DNA from: Clostridia bacterium
GTDB taxonomy: Bacteria; Bacillota; Clostridia; TANB77; CAG-508
Direction: 5' to 3'
Assembly (NCBI GenBank): GCA_900772235.1
Contig: CAAGQX010000034.1
Span: forward strand, 1-28,732
Length of the DNA stretch: 28,732 bases
The translations under genes and the position numbers were made by a program. Below the pieces are notes generated by a model, which had not been told where the DNA came from, did not search any database, and saw nothing but the letters and a program-made list of their open reading frames with translations. The first letter of the stretch is position 1. Each line of letters opens with the position of its first letter. This document shows positions 8,784-15,337 of the stretch, piece by piece.

Positions 8784-9646
8784 TACAAATTAAAGATTTA
8801 TTTCCAATTGGTATTGGTACATGGAAGATAGATTATGAAAATTTTAATAATGATATAGATGCATTACTTCATTCATATAACAAAGGGCAAAACTATTTAT
8901 CATTATATATGTTATATAATAATGGAGAAGTTGTAAGGCAAATGAAATCGTTTATAGATAAAGTAGATAGAAATAAATTGTTTATAAATGTAAATCTAGA
9001 GCCTACAATAGAAAAGATAGAAGATGTAGAAAAGCAATTAAATGAATATTTAAACATTCTTAATATTGATTATGTTGATAGTATTCAGATACATGGATAT
9101 TTTGTTTCAAAACTACCATTAGTTCAAGTATACAAAGAGATTAAAAGGCTAGTAGATATTGGTAAGGTTAGATATATAGGAATTAGCAATGTTAATTTAG
9201 AACAATTGATAGAAGTTAATAGTGTAGTAAAAATCAACTTTTTTGAAGGAGTTTATAATTTAGAATGTAAGATATATGAGGACAATAAAGTATTGCAGTA
9301 TTGTAAAGATAATAATATTCAATTTGTTTGTTATCAACCATTAAGAAGAAATAGAACTGCAATGAGAAATTATGAAACTTTAGTAAAACTTGCACAAAAA
9401 TATAATAAAACTCAAAACCAAATAATTATAAACTGGATAGTTAAAGAAAAAAACATATTACCATTAATAAAATGTACAGATATAAATAGAATAGATGAGA
9501 ATCTTTCTGCAATAGATTTGGTAATGGAAAAAGAGGACTATAACAAATTAAACAAATTTAGAAATAAGGATTTTGATAATGTAAAAATTGATTGGTATTG
9601 TAAAGGTGGCATTACAATAGATCAACTGGCAAATCAATTTGAATAA
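8780..9646 (+). CDS. aldo/keto reductase-like protein lacking catalytic Asp and Lys
   Basis: Protein of 288 residues with the aldo/keto reductase barrel: FPIGIGTWKID at the start, YVDSIQIHGYF, VRYIGISNVNLEQL, CYQPL and a C-terminal QNQIIINWIV...ILPLIKC repeat typical of the family. Of the usual Asp-Tyr-Lys-His tetrad, Tyr46 and His105 are present. The Asp position reads Ser41 (NYLSLYMLYNNGE instead of a FDTA-like motif) and the Lys position reads Asn72 (LFINVNLE). The cofactor fold may remain, but normal reductase chemistry is doubtful. The ATG overlaps the upstream stop, indicating translational coupling to the tandem-domain protein. Confidence 0.8.
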   Translation: MIQIKDLFPIGIGTWKIDYENFNNDIDALLHSYNKGQNYLSLYMLYNNGEVVRQMKSFIDKVDRNKLFINVNLEPTIEKIEDVEKQLNEYLNILNIDYVDSIQIHGYFVSKLPLVQVYKEIKRLVDIGKVRYIGISNVNLEQLIEVNSVVKINFFEGVYNLECKIYEDNKVLQYCKDNNIQFVCYQPLRRNRTAMRNYETLVKLAQKYNKTQNQIIINWIVKEKNILPLIKCTDINRIDENLSAIDLVMEKEDYNKLNKFRNKDFDNVKIDWYCKGGITIDQLANQFE

Positions 9647-9664
9647 TATGGGGAGAATAAGAAA

Positions 9665-10384
9665 ATGAAAAAAGGAAAATTATTATTAGTAATAGTAATT
9701 ATCTTAATAGTTTTAGCAATCGGTGTAGTATTATTAAATAACCAGCAAAACTCAACATCACAGAAAATACAAAGTGAATACATAATGACGGAAGAAGAAG
9801 CAAAACTATTAATTAAAAAAACTCTTAAAAGTAAATATGATAATGAATTTATAATTGATACCATCTATGCAGATAGTAATATTTATGGCTTTCATGGTTA
9901 TATTGCTACAGTAAAACTTTCAGACGATAAGATTTCGACAACTTTTGATGTTACCATTAGTAAAGAAGGAAAAGTTTTGGATAATTATTATGATTTCTTA
10001 ATAGATGATGAGTATAAAGAGTTAATTCTTGAGAATATAAGTAAAATTGATAATAAAGCTAAAATAATTGAATTTTCAAACAACTATAGACATCCTTATG
10101 GAGATGAAGTAAATAAAGATTTAAGCCTGAAAGAAGCACTTTTAAAAAAGGTCATTTCAAAATATTTAAATATTATAACATATACTGATTTATCTGATAA
10201 TAATGTAAAGCAAATAGAAGAAGTATTAAAAGATATTCATTATCGAGGTCATGTTACAATATACCAAACGGATAAAAAGACATATTCTGAAGTAAATAGT
10301 TTATCTATCTATAGCGAAGGACAATCTTCGTTAAATCCAAAGTTAGAAAAAGCTCAAGAATATAAATTTGACGTAAATTATTAA
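9665..10384 (+). CDS. membrane-anchored protein of unknown function
   Basis: Protein of 239 residues with a single N-terminal membrane segment at about residues 6-25 (LLLVIVIILIVLAIGVVLL) after a KKGK start. This predicts an extracytoplasmic, anchored protein. The lumen-side part is mixed alpha/beta and has no motif I recognise. No lipobox cysteine is present. GGGGAG precedes the ATG, and the gene lies 18 nt after the aldo/keto-reductase-like gene, making it the last member of the 5255-10384 gene run. Confidence 0.7.
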   Translation: MKKGKLLLVIVIILIVLAIGVVLLNNQQNSTSQKIQSEYIMTEEEAKLLIKKTLKSKYDNEFIIDTIYADSNIYGFHGYIATVKLSDDKISTTFDVTISKEGKVLDNYYDFLIDDEYKELILENISKIDNKAKIIEFSNNYRHPYGDEVNKDLSLKEALLKKVISKYLNIITYTDLSDNNVKQIEEVLKDIHYRGHVTIYQTDKKTYSEVNSLSIYSEGQSSLNPKLEKAQEYKFDVNY

Positions 10385-10457
10385 AAACAAAATAATATTG
10401 TAATTAATTATTAAGAGAGACAACTATTATGTTACAATTTAATTACAAATCAATTAA

Positions 10458-10610
10458 ATTTTTGTTACAAAATACAATAATATAACTTCAAAAGATATTG
10501 CAGATGCAGATAAAGAAACAGGTTTAACTACAACTGATGTGGGGGGTATAAAAACATTAATTAATAAAATTAGAGAAAAATTATTTAAAGGCAAGGGTGA
10601 AAAAGAATGA
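10458..10610 (+). pseudogene. 3' remnant of a gene coupled to the next one
   Basis: An open frame of 50 codons without a credible start codon ends in ITSKDIADADKE, GLTTTDVGGI and a basic tail (LINKIREKLFKGKG). Its TGA overlaps the ATG of the following gene (ATGA), as expected for a real, translationally coupled gene whose 5' part has been lost. The tail resembles the basic helix at the end of the next protein. Upstream, 10385-10457 shows only AT-rich sequence with TTACAA-like words. Confidence 0.4.
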
Positions 10611-11047
10611 TTGATTATAACAAAAGATTAGTTGAAGTTGATGAGGTACTAAAGTATTTATCAGAAGAAGATTTATCAAAGATTCCTGAAGATATAAGAC
10701 AATTAATTAAAAATAATAAAGATAAAGAATATGAATGGGAATATGATGATACAAAGCCATTAAAAGATCAGAACTTAAATCGTGATACTATTGCATTTTT
10801 ATCTTATTTAAATATGGAATATTTACTTAATGAAGAGCAAAAACAACTTATGCAGGAGATTCATGAATTTAATGAGAAAAAAGCTGAAGAAGCTAAATCA
10901 GAAAAGTATGGAGTAGAAGACTTATTTAAGAAAAAACAGGAGAATATAGAACCAAAAGTAGACATACAGGAACAATCGTTAGTAGAATATAAAGAAACAT
11001 TCTTTAAAAGATTATTAAACAAAATAAAGAATTTCTTCAAAAGATAA
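10607..11047 (+). CDS. hypothetical protein with basic amphipathic C-terminal helix
   Basis: Unrecognised 146-residue protein with AAGGGTG upstream of its ATG. It is hydrophilic and helical, with an aromatic-acidic stretch (KEYEWEYDDTKPLKDQNL) in the middle. It ends in a basic amphipathic helix (FFKRLLNKIKNFFKR) that could touch membrane or nucleic acid. No catalytic motif is seen. The start overlaps the stop of a truncated upstream frame. Confidence 0.6.
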   Translation: MIDYNKRLVEVDEVLKYLSEEDLSKIPEDIRQLIKNNKDKEYEWEYDDTKPLKDQNLNRDTIAFLSYLNMEYLLNEEQKQLMQEIHEFNEKKAEEAKSEKYGVEDLFKKKQENIEPKVDIQEQSLVEYKETFFKRLLNKIKNFFKR

Positions 11048-11091
11048 TAAAGCATAAGTAAAAGCAATATGAAAAGATTATTAGAAACGAG

Positions 11092-11131
11092 TTGACAATT
11101 ATTTTTCACAGAGTTAACATCACACACAATA
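11092..11131 (+). promoter_or_regulatory. sigma-A promoter with element-specific operator, copy 1
   Basis: TTGACA (11092) and TAACAT (11115) are separated by 17 bp. The block from CAGAG through the -10 to the downstream CACACACAATA (11109-11131) is 23 bp long and identical to the block in front of the recombinase. The downstream gene starts at 11156 with GAGGTGAGG as ribosome-binding site. The identity beyond the core hexamers suggests a shared regulator site overlapping the -10. Confidence 0.75.
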
Positions 11132-11155
11132 TTAAAAGTGAGGTGAGGTTAACTA

Positions 11156-11410
11156 ATGAAAGACAAGGAATTAAAGAAAATATATAATGAGTATTTTCAA
11201 CAGACTTTAAGAGCCACTAAAGAGTATGAAAGATTATTTAATGATTCAACAGATATGCAAAGATTGTTCGTATCAAGGCTTTCAAACGAAGAGAGAGAAG
11301 AGTTTGAAAAAGTCATTGAAAGTTTTATATCAGCAGAAGACCAAATATTTGAAGATACATTTGTAAGTGCTGTTAAGTATGCATATAAAGTATTTCAAGA
11401 ATTAAAATAA
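11156..11410 (+). CDS. small hypothetical protein of the element
   Basis: Protein of 84 residues, acidic and all-helical by eye (LSNEEREEFEKVIESF, then EDTFVSAVKYAYKVFQEL). The C-terminal half is reminiscent of DUF6809-like short proteins of Clostridia, but this is a weak resemblance. It has its own promoter, shared in sequence with the recombinase promoter, and a perfect terminator follows. It is therefore a single-gene unit probably controlled together with integration or excision. Confidence 0.65.
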   Translation: MKDKELKKIYNEYFQQTLRATKEYERLFNDSTDMQRLFVSRLSNEEREEFEKVIESFISAEDQIFEDTFVSAVKYAYKVFQELK

Positions 11411-11418
11411 GATTTAGG

Positions 11419-11458
11419 ACTAGATATTAGTAAGAGTGAATTAATATCTAGTTTTTTT
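11419..11458 (+). terminator. rho-independent terminator
   Basis: ACTAGATATTA and TAATATCTAGT form a perfect 11-bp stem with a 12-nt loop, followed by TTTTTTT. It lies 9 nt after the upstream stop. Confidence 0.85.
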
Positions 11459-11478
11459 ATTTATTTATCTAAATATGT

Positions 11479-11507
11479 TTGAAAAAATATGTGAGATATG
11501 TTATATT
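11479..11507 (+). promoter_or_regulatory. sigma-A-like promoter
   Basis: TTGAAA (11479) and TATATT (11502) are separated by 17 bp. It precedes the 11540 gene and probably also drives the hydrolase at 11776. Confidence 0.6.
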
Positions 11508-11539
11508 ATTCAAAGATTAAATAAGAGTGGTGCATAAAA

Positions 11540-11758
11540 ATGAACTTTAAAATGGATTTAACACAGAAACAACAGAATCTTTTAACTATAATAGATTATC
11601 CTGTTTTGGATAAAGAATATACTCAAGATGAGATAAAGCATTGTATAAATTTTATTGCTGAACATTGTATGAGTTTAAGTAGTAAAAATAATGATTTGAA
11701 AAATGAGATGAAAAAATATGATGAGTTAATGAGTATATTAGTTAAAAATGAAAACTAA
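11540..11758 (+). CDS. small hypothetical protein
   Basis: Unrecognised 72-residue helical protein. The ATG is preceded by a weak AGAGTGG. The second half looks coiled coil (SLSSKNNDLKNEMKKYDELM). It lies 17 nt before the hydrolase gene behind a shared promoter, so the two are probably co-transcribed. No function can be assigned. Confidence 0.55.
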   Translation: MNFKMDLTQKQQNLLTIIDYPVLDKEYTQDEIKHCINFIAEHCMSLSSKNNDLKNEMKKYDELMSILVKNEN

Positions 11759-11775
11759 ATAATGGAGTAAATAAG

Positions 11776-12333
11776 ATGAAGAATGTATTATTGATTCATG
11801 GATTTAATGGGATACCCACAATATTTAAGTATTTTAAAGAAGAATTAGAAAAATTAAATTATAATGTTATAATACCTGAATTTCCTATTAGAGATGCAAT
11901 AACCATAGAAGGTTATTTTGAAGTATTAAATGAATATAAAAGTGCTTTTAATGAAGAATTAATTGTTATAGCTCATTCAATAGGAAATCCTATGTTTATA
12001 AAGTATATATCAAAGTATAAATACAAAATAGGTAAATACATAAGTTTGGCAGGATTTTCAAAAGACTTCTATAATGAAGGAAAAGATATACTAAATGAAA
12101 AATTAAAAATTACTATTTTAACAAACGATGAAAAAAATGATGCTAAAGAATTAATTGCAGAAAGATACTCAATTTATGGGGATAGTGATCATCTAGTTCC
12201 GTTTGAATTGCTACAACAATATTGTGAAGATATAGATTCCATTTCCATACCAATGAAAGATATTGGACATATGGGGAAAAGAAGTGGTTTGGAAAAGTTG
12301 CCAAAAGTAATAGAAATAATAAAAAACAATTAA
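11776..12333 (+). CDS. RBBP9/YdeN-like alpha/beta serine hydrolase
   Basis: Intact 185-residue hydrolase with LLIHGFNG at the N-terminus, the nucleophile S68 in IAHSIGNP, Asp in YGDSDHLVP and His in DIGHMGKRSG, forming a full Ser-Asp-His triad. RBBP9/YdeN family enzymes are small serine hydrolases whose substrates are mostly unknown. TGGAG lies upstream of the ATG. The element also carries a decayed relative at 4232-4711. A strong bidirectional terminator separates it from the convergent response-regulator gene. Confidence 0.85.
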   Translation: MKNVLLIHGFNGIPTIFKYFKEELEKLNYNVIIPEFPIRDAITIEGYFEVLNEYKSAFNEELIVIAHSIGNPMFIKYISKYKYKIGKYISLAGFSKDFYNEGKDILNEKLKITILTNDEKNDAKELIAERYSIYGDSDHLVPFELLQQYCEDIDSISIPMKDIGHMGKRSGLEKLPKVIEIIKNN

Positions 12334-12346
12334 ATGTTATAAACTG

Positions 12347-12384
12347 AAAATGAAGAATAGTAAAATAAAACTATTCTTCATTTT
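12347..12384. terminator. bidirectional rho-independent terminator
   Basis: AAAATGAAGAATAGT and ACTATTCTTCATTTT form a 15-bp stem (11 bp without the A/T ends) with an 8-nt loop, T-rich on both strands. It serves the hydrolase on plus and the response regulator on minus. Confidence 0.85.
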
Positions 12385-12385
12385 T

Positions 12386-13105
12386 TTATTTTTTTAAAGA
12401 TGCTATCATTCCATTTATAAAATGCTTAGGAGATATACCTTTTTTTATATCTTCTGTTTCAATAAGAAAGATAGAATTTAGAGTTTCAAAATTTGATAAT
12501 CTATTGGCAGAATTTATAATACTTCTTAAGCTTGATTTGATTTTTTGAGGAGAGCAAGATTTTCTATGTCCTAATGTAGAATATAATAAATTCATGTTAT
12601 CTAGCAATTCATAATTGCAATAACAGGATTGGATTGCTTCAGTCAGTAAACGCCCATTTTTTGAATATGGATTCAGATTTAATTTTAGGAATAAATCATT
12701 ACATTTACTTTCTGAAAAGCTATCTAAAGCTTGTTTTTTTTGAAAATCCTTTATAACATTTAATAATTTTTCATTAGTAGTTGGCTTTTCAATTTTCATA
12801 ATTACTTTTCTTGTTTTAAGTAATTGATGTAGCATATTAGATTCTCCAGAAACAACTATAACATTACATTTAGGTTTTTCTCCTTCAAATACTGCCAAAT
12901 CTTCTAGTACTTCTAATCCATTTTTCTTTGGTAAATTCAAATCCAAAATTAGCAAATCGGGATTTTTATCCTTATACATTTTAACAGCCAATTCACCATC
13001 TTGTGCGTGTCCTATAATTTCTATCGTTTTATCTTTAGATAAAAAGTTTTGATAACACGAAAAAGCGAATGTGTTATCTTCAGCAATTATAATTTTTGTA
13101 ACCAT
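12386..13105 (-). CDS. response regulator with Spo0A-like C-terminal domain
   Basis: Protein of 239 residues. Residues 1-120 are a receiver domain: acidic pocket E9-D10, phospho-acceptor D55 (LLILDLNLP), conserved Ser in VVSGES and Lys in KIEKP. Residues about 140-239 resemble the Spo0A DNA-binding domain (FLKLNLNPYSKNGRLLTEAI, LLYSTLG, SPQKIKSSLRSIINSAN), with the layout of the recognition-helix part. It is shorter than Spo0A, about 265 residues. No kinase gene is nearby, so a host kinase may phosphorylate it. GGAGG precedes the ATG, and a minus-strand TATAAT lies at 13168-13173. It diverges from the sigma-like gene, so the 400-bp region between them is the likely control point. Confidence 0.85.
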   Translation of the reverse strand: MVTKIIIAEDNTFAFSCYQNFLSKDKTIEIIGHAQDGELAVKMYKDKNPDLLILDLNLPKKNGLEVLEDLAVFEGEKPKCNVIVVSGESNMLHQLLKTRKVIMKIEKPTTNEKLLNVIKDFQKKQALDSFSESKCNDLFLKLNLNPYSKNGRLLTEAIQSCYCNYELLDNMNLLYSTLGHRKSCSPQKIKSSLRSIINSANRLSNFETLNSIFLIETEDIKKGISPKHFINGMIASLKK

Positions 13106-13206
13106 TTTTTACCTCCATAATTTACAATAATCATTTTGCTAAAGATTAAATGTATTAAATTAGCAAGATTATATCATTAATTTACATAAAACATAAGTCA
13201 AAAACT

Positions 13207-13266
13207 GCACTTTTATGCACTTTTTAGCTCTTTTATACTCTTTTTAGCACTTTTATGCCCTTTTTC
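13207..13266. repeat. six tandem 10-bp repeats with helically phased T-tracts
   Basis: Six consecutive decamers follow without gaps: GCACTTTTAT, GCACTTTTTA, GCTCTTTTAT, ACTCTTTTTA, GCACTTTTAT, GCCCTTTTTC. The period equals about one helical turn, so the T-tracts face the same side, which predicts intrinsic bending. They lie 100 bp upstream of the response-regulator start. They could be a protein-binding array or a bend element. Confidence 0.8.
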
Positions 13267-13303
13267 CCCTAAAAATACCAAACCATGATATACATTCTCT
13301 AGG

Positions 13304-13403
13304 ACAATAGTCTTATATGTAAGGAAGAAAAAACATAGGATAAGTTTTAATATACTAATGACTTGTTTATATTTTTTAGTATTACTAATAATAAGACTAT
13401 TGT
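13304..13403. repeat. 13-bp perfect inverted repeat in the divergent control region
   Basis: ACAATAGTCTTAT (13304-13316) and ATAAGACTATTGT (13391-13403) are perfect complements separated by 74 bp of AT-rich sequence. The right arm ends just before AAAGGAGGAG. It could be two operator half-sites for looping or a long RNA stem. The remainder of the 13106-13508 gap holds no gene beyond a possible 8-codon frame. Confidence 0.7.
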
Positions 13404-13404
13404 T

Positions 13405-13448
13405 AAAGGAGGAGTTTATATGTGAAAGTAAAAATTAGAAATGATTAA
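13405..13448 (+). promoter_or_regulatory. strong ribosome-binding site with minimal upstream ORF
   Basis: AAAGGAGGAG (13405-13414) is followed by ATG-TGA at 13420, a start-stop pair. The overlapping GTG at 13422 opens an 8-residue frame (MKVKIRND, stop at 13446). A near-consensus Shine-Dalgarno with no longer gene suggests a leader peptide or the remains of a gene start. It lies about 60 nt before the sigma-like gene. Confidence 0.4.
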
Positions 13449-13508
13449 TAAATATTTATCTTCCTTTAATTAAGACATTGTCCAATTTATAAGATTGGAG
13501 AATTGAAT

Positions 13509-14011
13509 ATGGAAAGGAAGGATTATCTTGAGCAAGAATTGTCTATCAAAGAAAAAAACTATTTGAAGAGTGCAATTAAAAAGGCATATTTAAGATTTTT
13601 AAAATATGAGGGAGTTGGAAAAAAGTTTAATACATATTCAATTGATGACGAATTAATTCAAAATCAATTACCTATTGTAATTGACGAATACTTTTTTGAC
13701 GAAAAAGTTAATATAATAGATTCTTGGAGTAATAATACAAAATATTCATTAGAACAAAATATTCATTAGAACAAAAAATGATTTGTGCATCAAGATTAGA
13801 GGATATTGCTGTGAGTTTGGGAGTAGAAAAATATTTGCGAACACTAACTTTTAATGAGAAGTTAGTGTTCTTTTTATTTGAGATAGAAAATTTTCAAATA
13901 TATAAAATTGCATATCTTTTAGATGTAACACCTAAAACAGTATATAACAGACATCAGTCAGCAAAAAACAAAATAGAGGAGGAGAAAAATAAATATGGAA
14001 AACATTTTTAA
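13509..14011 (+). pseudogene. sigma-70-like factor split by a 17-bp tandem duplication
   Basis: The unit AATATTCATTAGAACAA occurs twice in tandem (13741-13757, 13758-13774). It shifts the frame and ends the first part at 13769. Removing one copy restores a single 161-residue reading (…SNNTKYSLEQ joined to KMICASRLEDIA…). The restored protein has an N-terminal helical part (KEKNYLKSAIKKAYLRFLKY) and a C-terminal region-4-like HTH (LTFNEKLVFFLFEIENF, then IAYLLDVTPKTVYNRHQSAK). Small sigma-like proteins of this kind are common in integrative elements. The start is ATG 13509, with TTGGAG upstream. A 6-bp hairpin, TCCAAT/ATTGGA (13481-13499), overlaps that site. The second half could be expressed only by re-initiation. 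Confidence 0.8.
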
Positions 14012-14180
14012 TTCATATTCATTAACAGATGATGAATTTTTTAAAATTTTAGAAGATGAAGAAATAAAAAAATTTTTAGATTTAGAAACTTCTAAAGCAA
14101 AAGAACTTAAAAAGGAATGTAAACAATACATTATTAATTCACTTTATAGGACACTTACAAGAAATAATTCAAAAAAATAA
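13995..14180 (+). CDS. small hypothetical protein coupled to the sigma-like gene
   Basis: Unrecognised 61-residue protein, helical and lysine/glutamate-rich (DDEFFKILEDEEIKKFLDLE). Its ATG lies inside the end of the sigma-like gene, 17 nt before that stop, and is preceded by GAGGAGGAG. Expression is therefore expected to depend on the same transcript. Its small size and position fit an accessory regulatory protein, but there is no motif. Confidence 0.6.
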   Translation: MENIFNSYSLTDDEFFKILEDEEIKKFLDLETSKAKELKKECKQYIINSLYRTLTRNNSKK

Positions 14181-14250
14181 AAAAAATTACCGATTTTTGA
14201 AATTTTCCGTAACTTACTTAATAGAGAGGTATAAAAAAGGAGGGATTTTT

Positions 14251-14442
14251 TTGGAAGATAAAATTGTGATGGATTTAGATACTCTTATTGCTTATGCTGA
14301 ATTAGCTACACATACATTAAAAAACAGTGGTACAGAAATTACACCTAAAGAAATAAAAAGTGAAATCAAAATGTTACAAAAGAAATTCGGAATGAAGGAA
14401 GTAATAAGATTGGCAAATATTATTGAGAAGGAGAAAAAATAA
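14251..14442 (+). CDS. small hypothetical protein (TTG start)
   Basis: Protein of 63 residues from TTG 14251, chosen because AAAGGAGGG lies 7 nt upstream. The frame is open further back, but no ribosome-binding site supports an earlier start. It is helical with MDLDTLIAYAELATHTLKNSG and a C-terminal LQKKFGMKEVIRLANIIEKE. The stop TAA is followed at once by the ATG of the next small gene. Function unknown. Confidence 0.6.
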   Translation: MEDKIVMDLDTLIAYAELATHTLKNSGTEITPKEIKSEIKMLQKKFGMKEVIRLANIIEKEKK

Positions 14443-14595
14443 ATGGTTTATATATTAATTGGATTAATAATAATCTTCTTTATAGCAATATTTGTCTTGA
14501 GGAAAAACAAGAGGAGATATAAAAAGATAAAGCCACTCAGTAAAATGACTAAAAAAGAATATAGAAAAGCAATTAAAGATTTAGAAATTAAATAG
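14443..14595 (+). CDS. 50-residue single-pass membrane protein
   Basis: A small frame directly after the previous stop (TAAATG), with GAGAAGGAG upstream. It encodes an N-terminal membrane helix (YILIGLIIIFFIAIFVL) followed by a strongly basic cytoplasmic tail (RKNKRRYKKIKPL, TKKEYRKAIKDLEIK). The hydrophobic-then-basic design and coupling to the upstream gene support a real protein. Function unknown. Confidence 0.6.
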   Translation: MVYILIGLIIIFFIAIFVLRKNKRRYKKIKPLSKMTKKEYRKAIKDLEIK

Positions 14596-14614
14596 AGTTT
14601 ATTTAAGCTCTATT
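14591..14614 (+). terminator. weak terminator-like hairpin
   Basis: AATAGAG and CTCTATT form a 7-bp stem with a 10-nt loop. The stretch after it is only moderately T-rich, so termination is uncertain. Confidence 0.35.
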
Positions 14615-14670
14615 AGTTTCTTCATATCCCAAAAGTGTTTAACAAAAAATTTCATGTAGGAGAAAATAAA

Positions 14671-15090
14671 GTGGAAGAAGAGGTTATATATCTTTATTTT
14701 ATAGAAAAAATGTTACAAAAAGATATAGCAGAGAAACTTAACACTTCAGAATCTACTGTTTGTAGAATTATAAAAAAAGATCAAAGGTATATGCAAGAAA
14801 AAGAAAATAGAAAACGATTAAATAAAATTAAACATAATAAAGATATTCAAAGAAGGGTTGAATGTAAGAGAAAAAATGCGAACACTTCAGATATTCAGAT
14901 ATTGAAAAAAATGCATGAACAAGCAAGCTTAGAATTGTCAGGAGGTAAAAAAACAATTAGTAACCGAGCTTTTAGAGATTGGAATACATCAGCATATAAG
15001 TATAACAATAAAAATAAATGTTATGAATTAAAGAAAGGTATAAATACAGGAGCTGATGCACCAAAAAGGATAAAATGGACAGCATTTTAA
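14671..15090 (+). CDS. helix-turn-helix protein of the element
   Basis: Protein of 139 residues from GTG 14671, chosen because TAGGAG lies 9 nt upstream. The N-terminus carries a clear HTH (YFIEKMLQKDIAEKLNTSES, then TVCRIIKKD), similar to sigma-region-4 or transposase-type HTHs. A basic linker (KENRKRLNKIKHNKDIQRR) and a C-terminal segment with ELSGGKKTISNRAFRDWN and KCYELKKG follow. It probably regulates element genes such as the small gene and recombinase downstream. No partner domain is recognised. Confidence 0.72.
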   Translation: MEEEVIYLYFIEKMLQKDIAEKLNTSESTVCRIIKKDQRYMQEKENRKRLNKIKHNKDIQRRVECKRKNANTSDIQILKKMHEQASLELSGGKKTISNRAFRDWNTSAYKYNNKNKCYELKKGINTGADAPKRIKWTAF

Positions 15091-15163
15091 ACTTTGTAAA
15101 TTCAATAGTAATATTTTAATTCAAAACATAATATACATGGAATATGTGAGGAGGACAAGTATA

Positions 15164-15310
15164 ATGAAATCAAATTTAAATTTTAAAATAATAGATCCAA
15201 ATACAAAAACACAATTAGAGAACGCTTTAGTAGATATAGTAGTTCAACAGTTAATAAGGAAAGAAGACGAAAAGTCCAAGTGTGTACATAGTAATTATAA
15301 AACTTGCTAA
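15164..15310 (+). CDS. 48-residue hypothetical protein upstream of the recombinase
   Basis: A small frame with GAGGAGG about 10 nt before its ATG, giving a hydrophilic product (MKSNLNFKIIDPNTKTQLEN, then ALVDIVVQQLIRKED) ending in CVHSNYKTC. Its stop lies in the loop of a terminator. The size, strong ribosome-binding site and own terminator support a real gene. It might be an excision or regulatory helper, but nothing in the sequence proves it. Confidence 0.5.
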   Translation: MKSNLNFKIIDPNTKTQLENALVDIVVQQLIRKEDEKSKCVHSNYKTC

Positions 15311-15326
15311 ATAATGCAAGTTTTAT
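15299..15326 (+). terminator. rho-independent terminator
   Basis: AAAACTTGC and GCAAGTTTT form a 9-bp stem with an 8-nt loop, followed by a T-rich stretch. It separates the small gene from the recombinase promoter. Confidence 0.7.
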
Positions 15327-15337
15327 TTGTTTCCTTC

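Noticed and set aside
13207..13266. Tandem repeats as a CRISPR array
   Set aside because: Ten-base units are contiguous without spacers and there are no cas genes.
13741..13774. The sigma-like gene break as another CGG +1 recoding site
   Set aside because: No CGG is present; the break is fully explained by the 17-bp duplication.
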